64,000 bases of DNA from contig NZ_JAFCNB010000003.1 in the NCBI RefSeq assembly GCF_017896165.1, positions 1 through 64,000 on the forward strand, read 5' to 3'. Under the pieces are notes generated by a model, which worked only from the letters and a program-made list of their open reading frames with translations, did no database searches and had not been told where the DNA came from. Of the stretch, positions 1 through 8,468 are shown in pieces. The first letter of the stretch is position 1. Each line of letters starts with the position of its first letter. The translations under genes were made by a program, and so were the position numbers. The DNA is from Microbispora oryzae. Its GTDB lineage: Bacteria > Actinomycetota > Actinomycetes > Streptosporangiales > Streptosporangiaceae.

Positions 1-110
1 TTATAGCGGTAGGGAAACACCCGGTTACATTCCGAACCCGGAAGTTAAGCCTTCCAGCGCCGATGGTACTGCACTGGGGACGGTGTGGGAGAGTAGGACG
101 CCGCCGGACA
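1..110 (+). rRNA. rrf: 5S ribosomal RNA (5' end cut by the window edge)
   Basis: The first 110 bases match the actinobacterial 5S rRNA consensus, including the conserved stretches CCCGGTTACATTCCGAACCC (about 20-40), GCGCCGATGGTACTGC (57-72) and GGGAGAGTAGGACGCCGCC (87-105). About ten 5' bases are missing, so the gene starts outside the window. It is presumably the last gene of an rrn operon, with 23S and 16S lying upstream. Confidence 0.95.
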
Positions 111-120
111 ATTTTTGTGG

Positions 121-149
121 AGGGCCATCCCGTTTTGGGGTGGCCCTTC
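121..149 (+). terminator. rrn operon terminator hairpin
   Basis: AGGGCCATCCC (121-131) pairs with GGGGTGGCCCT (137-147) with a single G-U wobble and a five-base loop. It sits just downstream of the 5S gene, where an rrn terminator is expected. The T tract after the stem is weak, as is usual in actinobacteria. Confidence 0.8.
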
Positions 150-476
150 ATGCTTTCTGGGCTCGATCGCTTATCCCACGATATGGGGATAGCAGATCGG
201 CTGTCGCCGTTCCCGACTTCTCATCTGAGGCCCAGACGGTCAGGGCGGCGCGCTAGGCTGAGTCTCCGGGCCATCGCTACGGGGTGGCCCTCGTTGCATG
301 AGACGAGCTGGATCTCAGCATGTGATGCCTCCGACAGACCTGAGAGAACAGCGTCTGCGCCGGGGCCCGGCGGGTAGAAGGCGTCCTCGTCGTTTGTCAG
401 GACGAGAAGACGCGGCACTGCGATCACCGAATCGGACGAAGAGTCGTACGCGGTGAGCAAGTAACAGAGGACAGAA
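150..476. other. Intergenic region with no supported gene
   Basis: This 327-base stretch separates the rrn terminator from the Arg-rich gene. No reading frame in it looks like a real protein. It contains a short inverted repeat, TATCCC/GGGATA, at about 172-191, and probably carries the promoter for the gene at 477, but no convincing -35/-10 pair was found. Confidence 0.5.
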
Positions 477-3146
477 GTGAACAGAGACGACGGGCGCGAC
501 GGCACGGGCCGTGGCGACGACAACCGCGATCAGAGCGGGAGCCGGTACGGGCGTGCCGGTGGCTCCCGAGGCAACGAGGGTCAGGGTGGCTCCGAAGGCC
601 GTTACGGGGTGAGGCGCGATGCGCCGCGCGGGGATCGCGGCGAGCGCCCCTTCCGTTCCGATAGACGTGACTTCCAGGACCGAGGCCGCGGCGCCGGAGA
701 GCGGTCTCCCGCTCGGCGTGACGGCGGCGACCAAGGCGGGCGCTCGTACGGGGACCGTAACGGCTCTCGCTCCGGCTTCGGGTATCGGGATCGGGACAGC
801 CGGCCCGATCGCGGCCCGCGTTCAGACGACAGGGGCGGTTTCGGCGGCAGGGACCGCCGGGACGACCGCAGCGAAGGCCGGCCGCCCCGCCGCGACTTCG
901 ACAGGAACTCCCCACGTCCGTACGGGGATCGTGATGGTGGTCGGCCGTCCCGTCCGTACGGGGATCGTGATGGTGGTCGGCCGTCCCGTCCGTACGGGGA
1001 TCGTGATGGTGGTCGGCCGTCCCGTCCGTACGGGGATCGTGATGGTGGTCGCCCGTCCCGTCCGTACGGGGATCGTGATGGTGGTCGCCCGTCCCGTCCG
1101 TACGGCGACAGGGAACGGTCTGATGAGAGCCGCCCTCGTCCGTATCGCGACGGCAACCGTGCCGACCGCTTCCCCCGCGATCGCGACGACAGCGGGGGCA
1201 GGCCGTTCCGCCCGGAGGGCCGTGACTCCGGCTTCCGTTCCGGTGAGCGGAGCGACCGGCCTTACCGGAACGACCGAGGCGACCGGCCCTTCCGCTCGGA
1301 CCGTCCCGCTTACGGGGGAGATCGCCAGGGCGATTCCCGCGGGGGCGGACGTCGTGAGGGCGGGTTCCGCGACAGCGGGCCCCGGGAAGGCGGCTACGGC
1401 GAGCGGCGTCCGCGCCAGGGCGGCGGTTTCGGCGGCCGGTACGGATTCCGGGACCGGGACGAGAGTCGCGGGTTCCAGTCCGATCAGAGGCGGGAGCGTT
1501 CGTTCCGCGACGATCGTGACGGCCGTCCGTCACGCGACCGTGAGGACAATCAGGAACGGACATATCCTGCTCGCGGGGAGAACGAGACGCCGCAGGCCGG
1601 ATCAGAGCGACGGACATACTCGGAGGGAACCGAGGCCGCGAGTCGTCCCAATCGTGACGACCGGGCCGCGGACCGCTCCGAGCGTGGGCCTCGTGACGGA
1701 GACAGGCCGTTCCGCGGGCGTGACGACGAGCGGGGCCGTTACGGGGACCGCAGCCGTGACCGGGCCGGGGGCCGCGGTCAGGGGCGGGACTCCGGCGAGC
1801 GCTCTTATCGCTCATCCTCGGGTCCGCGCGACCGGCGTGACGACAGGGGCGGTCCGCGGTCGTTCCGGCGTGACGACAGAGACGGTCCCCGGCCGTTCAG
1901 CCGCGACGGAGGCCCGCGGTCGTCCGACCGGGGCGAGCCGGGCGGCACGCGCAGCCGCTACGGAAGGACCGATGAGCCGAAGCCCCGGGAGGAGCTGCCC
2001 AAGCTCGCCCCGGACATCTCGCCCGATGAGCTCGACCGGGACGCGCGCGATGAGCTGCGTTCCCTGCCGAACGACCTCGCCGATCTCGTCGCCGCACACC
2101 TGGTGGCGGCGGGGCGCGCCCTGAGCGAGGGTGAGCCCGAGCGGGCGTACGAGCACGCGAAGGTGGCTCGTCGATTCGCCGCCAGGATCGGTGTGGTCAG
2201 GGAGGCCGTGGGCATCGCCGCCTATCACGCAGGGGAGTACGCCGAGGCGCTCGGCGACCTCCGGGCGGCCCGCAGGATCAGCGGCTCCGACGCGTACCTG
2301 CCGATCATGGCCGACTGCGAGCGGGGACTGGGACGGCCGGAGCGAGCACTCGACCTGGTGCGCTCGCCGGAGGCGGAACGGCTCGATCGGGCCGCGAAGA
2401 TCGAGCTCACCATCGTGGAGTCCGGGGCCCGCCGTGACCTCGGCCAGCACGACGCGGCGGTGATCACGCTGCAGCGCCTGCCCGAGCTCCGGGACCCGCA
2501 ACCGAAGCCCTGGTCGGCTCGCCTCGCCTTCGCGTACGCCGACGCGCTGGCGGACGCCGGACACCAGGAGGCGGCGACCGACTGGTTCGCCCGTGCCATG
2601 GCCTTCGACGAGGACGGCGAGACCGACGCCGCCGAGCGGTACGCCGAGCTCACCGGCTCGGTGATCGAGGACGTCGAGGAAGATTTCGAGGAGGACGTCG
2701 ACGGGGACGCGGCCGACGACCTGGAAGACGACGTCGACCCCGACGGCATCGGCGGCGACGCCGGCGATGCCGAGGGCCGGGATCTTCCGGAGGCGGCTCC
2801 CGGAGATGTCGAGCGCGCGGCCACGGAGGCCGACGAGGACGACGACTCCGAGGACGACGAAGAGGACGGGGACGAGACGGACGACGACTCCGTGTCCGCC
2901 GTTCAGCCGCTCGCGCCGGCGGGTCGCGACGACGCCGACGGCCCGGCGGGCCCCGCGGACGACGCCGCGGCCGGTGAGGCGGCGGCTTCCGCAGGAGAAG
3001 ACCGTCCTGGCCGGGAGGACGCGACGGCCTCGGCCGCTGTGGCTTCCCCGAGCTCCGCCTACGGCCCGGCGTTCATCGAGCCGAACTTCGGCGACGTGGT
3101 CGACGAGCCGGAAGGCGGCGCGGGCCGGGCGGACCACACGCCCTGA
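477..3146 (+). CDS. Large Arg/Gly/Asp-rich low-complexity protein with TPR-like C-terminal domain
   Basis: The 889-residue product has three parts. Residues 1 to about 500 are low complexity, dominated by Arg, Gly, Asp and Ser with recurrent RDD, DRG and PYGDRD motifs. Residues 506-728 form a helical TPR-like domain with Ala-rich repeats. The last 160 residues are strongly acidic (Asp/Glu runs) and then Pro/Ala-rich. The GTG start at 477 has an AGAGGAC ribosome-binding sequence about five bases upstream. The basic N-terminus resembles RGG-type RNA-binding disordered regions, and the acidic tail could balance it. The location just after an rrn operon would fit a ribosome- or RNA-linked role, but this is inference. 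Many actinobacteria have a TPR protein of this kind annotated only as hypothetical. Confidence 0.85.
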   Translation: MNRDDGRDGTGRGDDNRDQSGSRYGRAGGSRGNEGQGGSEGRYGVRRDAPRGDRGERPFRSDRRDFQDRGRGAGERSPARRDGGDQGGRSYGDRNGSRSGFGYRDRDSRPDRGPRSDDRGGFGGRDRRDDRSEGRPPRRDFDRNSPRPYGDRDGGRPSRPYGDRDGGRPSRPYGDRDGGRPSRPYGDRDGGRPSRPYGDRDGGRPSRPYGDRERSDESRPRPYRDGNRADRFPRDRDDSGGRPFRPEGRDSGFRSGERSDRPYRNDRGDRPFRSDRPAYGGDRQGDSRGGGRREGGFRDSGPREGGYGERRPRQGGGFGGRYGFRDRDESRGFQSDQRRERSFRDDRDGRPSRDREDNQERTYPARGENETPQAGSERRTYSEGTEAASRPNRDDRAADRSERGPRDGDRPFRGRDDERGRYGDRSRDRAGGRGQGRDSGERSYRSSSGPRDRRDDRGGPRSFRRDDRDGPRPFSRDGGPRSSDRGEPGGTRSRYGRTDEPKPREELPKLAPDISPDELDRDARDELRSLPNDLADLVAAHLVAAGRALSEGEPERAYEHAKVARRFAARIGVVREAVGIAAYHAGEYAEALGDLRAARRISGSDAYLPIMADCERGLGRPERALDLVRSPEAERLDRAAKIELTIVESGARRDLGQHDAAVITLQRLPELRDPQPKPWSARLAFAYADALADAGHQEAATDWFARAMAFDEDGETDAAERYAELTGSVIEDVEEDFEEDVDGDAADDLEDDVDPDGIGGDAGDAEGRDLPEAAPGDVERAATEADEDDDSEDDEEDGDETDDDSVSAVQPLAPAGRDDADGPAGPADDAAAGEAAASAGEDRPGREDATASAAVASPSSAYGPAFIEPNFGDVVDEPEGGAGRADHTP
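915..1094 (+). repeat. Five tandem 36-bp repeats inside the Arg-rich gene
   Basis: Five consecutive 36-base units start at 915, 951, 987, 1023 and 1059, with a partial sixth at 1095. They are nearly identical and differ mainly by a cggccg/cgcccg change. Each encodes the 12-residue unit PYGDRDGGRPSR in frame, about residues 147-206 of the host protein. The unit length is a multiple of three, so copy-number change would lengthen or shorten the disordered domain without a frameshift. Confidence 0.95.
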
Positions 3147-3167
3147 CGTTATGTGACGTCACTCAGC

Positions 3168-3207
3168 GCGGGCGCCGCCACCTCGACGGAGAGGTGGCGG
3201 CGCCCGC
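3168..3207. terminator. Bidirectional terminator between convergent genes
   Basis: GCGGGCGCCGCCACCTC (3168-3184) is perfectly complementary to GAGGTGGCGGCGCCCGC (3191-3207), a 17-bp stem with a six-base loop. It lies between the convergent Arg-rich gene and the metallo-beta-lactamase gene, so it can end transcription from both sides. Confidence 0.85.
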
Positions 3208-3278
3208 CTGCGTTTCCGCCGTCCGGGCCGCGCGGGCGTCGCTCCCTGCCGGGATCCGTCACACCCTCGCGGGCCGGT

Positions 3279-4208
3279 TCACGCCTCCGGTACGCGGTTG
3301 AGCCAGTGCAGGATGCCGCCGACGTTGGACGGCGCCCCGCTCAGCAGCTCGAAGCGTTCGGCGGTCTCGTCGTCGGCACGCAGGGCCGAGTAGCGTTCCC
3401 TGGTGCGGTCGCGGACCATCGCCACGGCATGGTCGAGATCGAGCCCCTCGTCCCGGGCCCGCTTGGTGAGATCGACCCAGATCTGGAGCTCCTCGGCCGA
3501 CCGTTCGAGGGTGGCCGCCACCTCTCCGACCGGTCCGTAGTGGCTGAACAGGAGGCGCTGCGGGCCGAGCGCGGAGAAGGTCGCGATAGATCCGAGCGCC
3601 ACGTCGAGGTCGAAGTCCGGCGGCGGGGTGGCGGGGCGCAGGTCGCCGGTCTCCGGGAGGTACACCCCTGCCGCGTCGCCGACGTACAGGTCTCCCGTAC
3701 GCGAGTCCAGCAGCCCGACGTGATGCTTCGCGTGCCCCGGCGAGTAGTGACTGGACAGGGTCCGGCCGCCGCCGAGATCGATCTCCCCGGTGTCGCCGAG
3801 GGCGCGGATGCGCGCGGAGTCGGTCGGCGACAGGGTGCCGAACAGAACGTCGAGCTTGTCTCCCCAGACTCTCCGCGCGCTTTTCATCAGGCGCGACGGA
3901 TCCGCGAGGTGGCGGGCCCCCTTCTCATGCACCACGATCTCGGCCGATGGGTAGAAGCCCGCGATGTCGCCCACACCGCCGGCGTGATCGAGGTGGATGT
4001 GCGTCACGACGACGGTCGCGAGATCCTCCGCCCCGACGCCGAGTGAGGTCAGGGCGTCTCGTACGACAGGCGCCGAGGTGGACGTACCCGTCTCGACGAG
4101 GCAGGGGCGGTCGCCGAGGATGAGATATCCGGCCGTGATCCCCGAGTATCCGGCCATCCGGGTGTCGATCTCGTACACATCACCGCCGAGCGGCGTCACG
4201 TTGTCCAC
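3279..4208 (-). CDS. Metallo-beta-lactamase fold hydrolase
   Basis: The product has the MBL signature THIHLDHAGG that binds two metal ions, followed by a downstream His (SPGHAKHH) and an Asp (YVGDAAG) in the expected order. It belongs to the broad glyoxalase II-like/MBL group, with a C-terminal helical extension of about 90 residues. The substrate cannot be told. The reading frame is open much further upstream, but homology-like sequence begins near VDNVTPLGGDVYEID, so a GTG at 4208 is chosen (309 residues); GTG at 4214 or 4199 is also possible. It is divergently arranged with the ssb-like gene at 4334, so the 125 bases between them must hold both promoters. Confidence 0.8.
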   Translation of the reverse strand: MDNVTPLGGDVYEIDTRMAGYSGITAGYLILGDRPCLVETGTSTSAPVVRDALTSLGVGAEDLATVVVTHIHLDHAGGVGDIAGFYPSAEIVVHEKGARHLADPSRLMKSARRVWGDKLDVLFGTLSPTDSARIRALGDTGEIDLGGGRTLSSHYSPGHAKHHVGLLDSRTGDLYVGDAAGVYLPETGDLRPATPPPDFDLDVALGSIATFSALGPQRLLFSHYGPVGEVAATLERSAEELQIWVDLTKRARDEGLDLDHAVAMVRDRTRERYSALRADDETAERFELLSGAPSNVGGILHWLNRVPEA

Positions 4209-4333
4209 AGGCACCCCAGAAGTCGAGCCGGTATACACAGAATGCCATTCCACTTCCCGCGTGCGCACGCCGATGGCGCACAGTGACCCGCAGGGGGCCC
4301 TGCCGGGGCCCCGCAGGCCGGAATGGAGGCGGG

Positions 4334-4675
4334 ATGCACCGCAACGAGGTGACGCTGGTGGGCCGGTTGTCGATGGCTCCCACCGACAAGGAACTGCCCA
4401 GCGGGACCGTGCTGACCCAGTGGCGGCTGGCCGTGCGACGGCCGGACGATCACCCCGGTCACCGGCGCTCGGATGCCATCGAGTGCGCCACGTTCGACGA
4501 CGACGTACGAGCCATGCTGGCGGGCTGGAGCGTCGACGACGTCGTCCGAGTGGAGGGCGCGATGCGCCGCCGCTGGTGGCGTGGCGGCAGCCGCTTCGAG
4601 GTCGAGGTCCGGGCGGCACGGCGTGAGGAGGAAGCTCCGCGACAGACCGTCACTCCGCCGAGAACACCCGCATGA
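4334..4675 (+). CDS. ssb: Single-stranded DNA-binding protein (OB fold, short actinobacterial type)
   Basis: The 113-residue product starts MHRNEVTLVGRLSMAPTDKE, the typical first strand of an Ssb OB fold, and continues with an LTQWRLAVRR strand and a DAIECATFDDDV strand. It is shorter than essential Ssb and lacks the acidic DDDIPF-type tail that recruits partner proteins, so it is probably an accessory Ssb-like protein. ATG 4334 is chosen over an upstream in-frame start because GGAGG lies at 4325-4329. Its last 26 bases overlap the end of the convergent DUF1015 gene. It is unlikely to be the main replicative Ssb, which usually sits beside rpsF and rpsR. Confidence 0.8.
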   Translation: MHRNEVTLVGRLSMAPTDKELPSGTVLTQWRLAVRRPDDHPGHRRSDAIECATFDDDVRAMLAGWSVDDVVRVEGAMRRRWWRGGSRFEVEVRAARREEEAPRQTVTPPRTPA

Positions 4676-5885
4676 CCAGGCCCGTCCGCGGTTTCGGACC
4701 GAAGGAGGTGGACTTCCGCGGCACCCGCTCACCCTGAGCGGCGACGGCGAGCACGTCCGGCGTGGACAGGGGGTTGAGCAGCACCGCCGTCCCGCCACGG
4801 CGGCGGGCGAGCTTCACGGCGGCGAGCGGGTCGTGGTGCACGACCAGCACGGACTGCTCGTCGTCCGCGATCCCCCAGACCTTCGGCAGCAGGAACTCGG
4901 TGAGGACCGAGGTCGCGAGCGACCGCCACCGGGCCGACCGGCCGGCGGGCATGGCGTGCTCGATCTGCACGGGGTCGGGGTCGGTCAGCAGGTGGGATGG
5001 GCCGTCACCCGCGAGCACGAACGCGGGCCCGGCCGCGTCGGCGAGACCCGCCAGTGCGTCCTCCAGGGAGGTGAACTCGTGCACCTGCCAGGCGCCCTTG
5101 GCGCGGGCGGCCGCCTCCCCCAGTGGGAGGTCGGGGATCACCCGGTGGATCGCCTGAAGATCGGGCGGGTATTGGGTGGAGTCCACGAGGAAGGCGAGGC
5201 CGTAGTCCCACGGGCCGGGCCCCGGGTGATCCTTCTGCAGCCTCTCGTAGGTGGCGTACCGGTGGTGCCCGTCCGCGATCAGCGCCTGGCGGTCCCGGAG
5301 ATCCTCGCCCACGGCGGCGATCTCATGGGGGTCCGTCACCGCCCACAGCCGGTGGCGGATCCCGTCCCCGGTGCGCACCTCGACCAGCGGACGGCGCAGG
5401 CGCGCGACATCGCCGACGAGGCGGGAGGCGCTGCCGCCGCCCTCGTACACCAGGAAGATCGGCTCAAGGTTGGCCTGTGTGGCGCGCATGAGGGCCAGCC
5501 GGTCGGCGACGGGTCCCGGCATCACGTTCTCGTGCGGCAGGACCGACGTGGACCCCACGCCGAGCGCTCCGATCAGGCCACGTTGCAGGACTCCGGCGCC
5601 GCTCTGCTCGTACACGTACAGCGCGGGCAGCGGGTCCACCGTGAGCACGCCGGAGTCGAGCCAGCCGTTCAGTTCCGCTTTCGCCCCGCCGTAGTGTCCC
5701 GCCTCGGGAAGGATGAGGCGCACCACGTTGTTCGCATGACGATGCAGTAGTTCATGGAGTTCGTCCGGTGAGATGAGATCATACGGTGGCGAGGTGACCG
5801 CGGCCAGGTCGTCGACGGTGAATCGGACACCGTGGAACGGACGCAGCGCAAGACCCGCCCGTTCAGATCTCTCCATACCGGGCAT
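4650..5885 (-). CDS. DUF1015 family protein
   Basis: The 411-residue product matches the DUF1015 family over its full length. Family hallmarks are visible: an N-terminal VTSPPYDLISPDE motif, a central GEDLRDRQALIADGHHRYAT motif and a C-terminal DPLAAVKLARRRGGTAVLLNP segment. The function is not settled; distant relatives such as SbnI have been linked to free L-serine kinase activity, so a small-molecule kinase is a guess only. ATG 5885 is used; a second ATG three codons later is equally likely. The 3' end overlaps the ssb-like gene by 26 bases on the opposite strand. Confidence 0.8.
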   Translation of the reverse strand: MPGMERSERAGLALRPFHGVRFTVDDLAAVTSPPYDLISPDELHELLHRHANNVVRLILPEAGHYGGAKAELNGWLDSGVLTVDPLPALYVYEQSGAGVLQRGLIGALGVGSTSVLPHENVMPGPVADRLALMRATQANLEPIFLVYEGGGSASRLVGDVARLRRPLVEVRTGDGIRHRLWAVTDPHEIAAVGEDLRDRQALIADGHHRYATYERLQKDHPGPGPWDYGLAFLVDSTQYPPDLQAIHRVIPDLPLGEAAARAKGAWQVHEFTSLEDALAGLADAAGPAFVLAGDGPSHLLTDPDPVQIEHAMPAGRSARWRSLATSVLTEFLLPKVWGIADDEQSVLVVHHDPLAAVKLARRRGGTAVLLNPLSTPDVLAVAAQGERVPRKSTSFGPKPRTGLVMRVFSAE

Positions 5886-5961
5886 GTTGCCATAGGCCCG
5901 GACTCCCCGACGCTGCGGTGCCCGGTTCTTGATGAAATCGGATTGCGGGAGGCACTACCCG

Positions 5962-6393
5962 ATGATTCCTGACCGAAACGAGGCGGCCGGCGACTCCAGA
6001 GACCCGGGTGGCGCTCCCACCGGCGGCGTGTACGAGTGGTTCATGCGAGGGACGAAACTGCTGGAGGAGGGCAGCCCGGCCGCGGCGGCGGCCATTCTCG
6101 AGCGCGCCGCGCAGGCCGAACCGGCCTCCCGCAGCATCCGGGAGGCCCTCGCCCGCGCCCAGTTCAACTCCCGGAGATACAGCGAGGCGGCGGGGAGCTT
6201 CCGCCTGATCGTGGACGCCAATCCGGCCGAGGACTACGCGTACTTCGGACTCGGCATGGCGCTGTGGCGCAGCGGCGACGTCGAGGCCGCGCAGGAACCC
6301 CTGGCCGTGGCCGTAGCCATGCGTCCCGACCTGCGACACTATGTCTCGGCACTGAAGCAGGTGCGGGCGACGCTGCGAGCGAGGCAGGCGTGA
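5962..6393 (+). CDS. Tetratricopeptide repeat protein
   Basis: The 143-residue product contains about three TPR units (GTKLLEEGSPAAAAAILERA, ALARAQFNSRRYSEAAGSFR, YFGLGMALWRSGDVEAAQEP). It corresponds in position to Rv1691 of M. tuberculosis, which also precedes the HAD phosphatase gene. The ATG at 5962 is favoured because GGGAGG lies at 5947-5952; an earlier ATG at 5929 has no such site. The stop codon overlaps the GTG of the next gene (GTGA), so the two are translationally coupled. TPR proteins of this size act as protein-protein scaffolds; the partner is unknown. Confidence 0.8.
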   Translation: MIPDRNEAAGDSRDPGGAPTGGVYEWFMRGTKLLEEGSPAAAAAILERAAQAEPASRSIREALARAQFNSRRYSEAAGSFRLIVDANPAEDYAYFGLGMALWRSGDVEAAQEPLAVAVAMRPDLRHYVSALKQVRATLRARQA

Positions 6394-7469
6394 CGAACGA
6401 TACGGGCCAGACATCCGGATCTCCAGGAGCGGAGGATCACGGCGGCGACGCGGGCGCGTCGCGAACGGAGCGGGGCGGCGGCGTGCTGGTCGACGCGTAC
6501 GACACCCTGCTGCTCGACCTGGACGGGGTGGTCTACCTCGGCAAACACGCGGTTCCCTCGGCGCCCGAGGCGTTGGAGCGGGCCCGTCGCGGGGGAGTGC
6601 GGCTCGCGTTCGTGACGAACAACGCGTCCCGCACCCCTGCGGCTATCGCCCAGCACCTGACCCACCTGGGCGTACCGGCCGCCTCCGAGGACGTCGTCAC
6701 GTCAGCCCAGGCGGCTGCGCGGCTGATCGCCGAGCGGGTGCCGCCGGGTTCGCCGGTGCTCGTCGTCGGCGGGATGGGACTGCGCACGGCCGTGCGGGCC
6801 CAGGGGCTGCGGCCGGTGACCACCGCGCTGGACGCTCCGGTCGCCGTCGTCCAGGGAATGTGGGACGGCCTGTCCTACGGCCTCCTCGCCGAGGGGACCC
6901 TCGCCGTGCGCCAGGGCGCCTGGTTCGTGGGGGCGAACGGTGACTCGACCATGCCGACCGGGCGCGGCGAGCTGCCCGGCAACGGATCGATGAGCCGGGT
7001 GATCGCGACGGCGACCGGTGTGGAGCCCGTCGTCGCCGGCAAGCCGGAACCGCCCCTCCACCGCGAGTCCATGATCCGTACGGAGGCGCGGCGGCCCCTC
7101 ATCGTCGGAGACCGGCTCGACACGGACATCGAGGGGGCCACCCGGGCGGGGGTGGACAGCCTGCTCGTCATGACCGGGGTCACCGGTCCGCTGGATCTGC
7201 TCACGGCCGAGCCGCGCCACCGTCCCACCCACATCGCCCTCGACCTGACCGGTCTGCACGCCCCGCCGGCGTGGACCCGTGCCGAGGACGGCGGCCACGC
7301 GTGCGGAGGCTGGACGGCGCGCCGGCAGGACGGCCGCCTGACGCTGTCGGGAGACGGCGACCGGATGGACGGGCTGCGCGCCGCGTGCGCCGCCGCCTGG
7401 GAGGCGGCCGGCGACGGCGGTGCCGACGAGGACGCGGTGAAACCCGTCCTCGCGCGACTCGGTTTCTGA
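6390..7469 (+). CDS. HAD-IIA family sugar/glycerol-phosphate phosphatase
   Basis: This is a HAD superfamily hydrolase of subfamily IIA (NagD/phosphoglycolate phosphatase-like). Motif I is LLDLDGVVYLG (about residue 43), motif II is VTNNASRTP, and motifs III and IV are seen in VVAGKPEPP and IVGDRLDTDIEGA (about 240). The aspartate nucleophile and the acid/base Asp are both present. The M. tuberculosis homologue Rv1692 was reported as a D-glycerol 3-phosphate phosphatase, so a role in phospholipid glycerol recycling is plausible. The GTG at 6390 overlaps the TPR stop, giving 359 residues. The C-terminal 100 residues after the HAD core are a variable extension. Confidence 0.85.
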   Translation: MTNDTGQTSGSPGAEDHGGDAGASRTERGGGVLVDAYDTLLLDLDGVVYLGKHAVPSAPEALERARRGGVRLAFVTNNASRTPAAIAQHLTHLGVPAASEDVVTSAQAAARLIAERVPPGSPVLVVGGMGLRTAVRAQGLRPVTTALDAPVAVVQGMWDGLSYGLLAEGTLAVRQGAWFVGANGDSTMPTGRGELPGNGSMSRVIATATGVEPVVAGKPEPPLHRESMIRTEARRPLIVGDRLDTDIEGATRAGVDSLLVMTGVTGPLDLLTAEPRHRPTHIALDLTGLHAPPAWTRAEDGGHACGGWTARRQDGRLTLSGDGDRMDGLRAACAAAWEAAGDGGADEDAVKPVLARLGF

Positions 7470-7577
7470 CGCGGGCCGCCCCGGCCCACAGGGGGCCGCC
7501 TCACGGGCCGGCCATGGAGGGGCGGCCCGTGAGCCCGCGTGGGATCCGTGGCTTCCCCGGCGTCCGCGGGGAAAGCC

Positions 7578-7925
7578 TCAGAGCAGCTTGCGGAGGCGGA
7601 GCAGGTCGCCGATGCTGGCGTCGATCTTGACGCGTCCGCTGAACAGGGCCCGGCCCATGTCCAGATCACCGTTGACCATGGAGATGAGGTCTTCGCTCTT
7701 CAGCGTGAGCTTGACCTCGGCGGGGCGGCCGTCGTCCGGCGGTACCTCTTTGAAGGGGTCGAGGCCGTTGTGGTGGATGCGCCCATAGAAGGTGACTTCG
7801 AGGTCGGAGATGCGGCAGGAGAGCCTGCGCTCGACCACATGCCTCGTCCGATCCTCGGCGCCTATCTCGTCGAATCGCTCCGCGAGCTTCTCCAGCGCCG
7901 CCCGGCACTCCTCGACGGTCGCCAT
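7578..7925 (-). CDS. SCP2 sterol-binding domain protein
   Basis: The 115-residue product is a single SCP2-like domain: an alpha/beta fold with the strands RLSCRISDLEVTFYGRIH and AEVKLTLKSEDLISMV and the conserved GDLDMGRALFSGRVKIDAS segment. SCP2 domains bind hydrophobic ligands such as sterols or acyl-CoA; the ligand here is unknown. It is transcribed away from the tlyA block and is the only minus-strand gene between 6 and 21 kb. Confidence 0.8.
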   Translation of the reverse strand: MATVEECRAALEKLAERFDEIGAEDRTRHVVERRLSCRISDLEVTFYGRIHHNGLDPFKEVPPDDGRPAEVKLTLKSEDLISMVNGDLDMGRALFSGRVKIDASIGDLLRLRKLL

Positions 7926-8251
7926 ACCCCCGCCTCTCCTTCATCGATCTCTGCGATGCCCTCTACCCACCGACAGTAGCTTTCCATGTGACCCGCGCGC
8001 GAAATACGTGATCCCGAATCAGGAACAAACGACGGGTCGCGGGCCGTTCCGTCGGCACAGGCGTCACAAAGCGCCCGGAAGCCCGGAGGAATCGCCACGA
8101 AAGTGGCGGTGGCCGACGTGGTGACGCGGCGGGAGAAGCCCGGAGGAGTACGCCCCGAGGTGGCTTTGCCGCGCGTCGTGTCGGCGGCGTCCGCTAACGT
8201 CGGGGCGACCGGAGACGGAGAGCGTGATCGCGCGCTGTGTTGGAGGGACCG
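7926..8251. other. Intergenic region, probable divergent promoter area
   Basis: This 326-base stretch separates the divergent SCP2 and small-protein/tlyA genes. No coding region is supported. A possible -10 box, TAACGT, lies at 8195-8200, upstream of the gene at 8252, but its -35 is poor. Two GCCCGGAGGA sequences (about 8084 and 8139) are the only repeated words seen. Confidence 0.4.
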
Positions 8252-8443
8252 ATGACGGAGAGCGGCGCCACGCCGGCGGGGCCGGTCACGGGAGCCGGAG
8301 GCGCCGAGGCGGCGCTGGCTCCCCTCGAACGGCTCGCCGCCACGCCCGTGTCCGGGCACGTGGCCGTCTTCGAAGAGGTGCTGAGCGGCTTGGAGGCGGT
8401 GCTCGCCTCGGTGGAGGAGCCGGCGTCCGAGGCCGAGCGGTGA
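8252..8443 (+). CDS. Small conserved-type hypothetical protein upstream of tlyA
   Basis: A 63-residue acidic, helix-rich protein with the core LAATPVSGHVAVFEEVLSGL. ATG 8252 has GGAGGG at 8241-8246, a good ribosome-binding site. It ends 25 bases before tlyA and is probably co-transcribed with it. No domain is recognised and no function is proposed. Confidence 0.65.
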   Translation: MTESGATPAGPVTGAGGAEAALAPLERLAATPVSGHVAVFEEVLSGLEAVLASVEEPASEAER

Positions 8444-8468
8444 GCGCGGCCGGGGCGGACGGAGATCG

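Noticed and set aside
915-1094. Five regularly spaced 36-bp repeats resembling a CRISPR array
   Set aside because: The units are directly adjacent with no spacers, are in frame with a low-complexity protein, and no cas genes are near.
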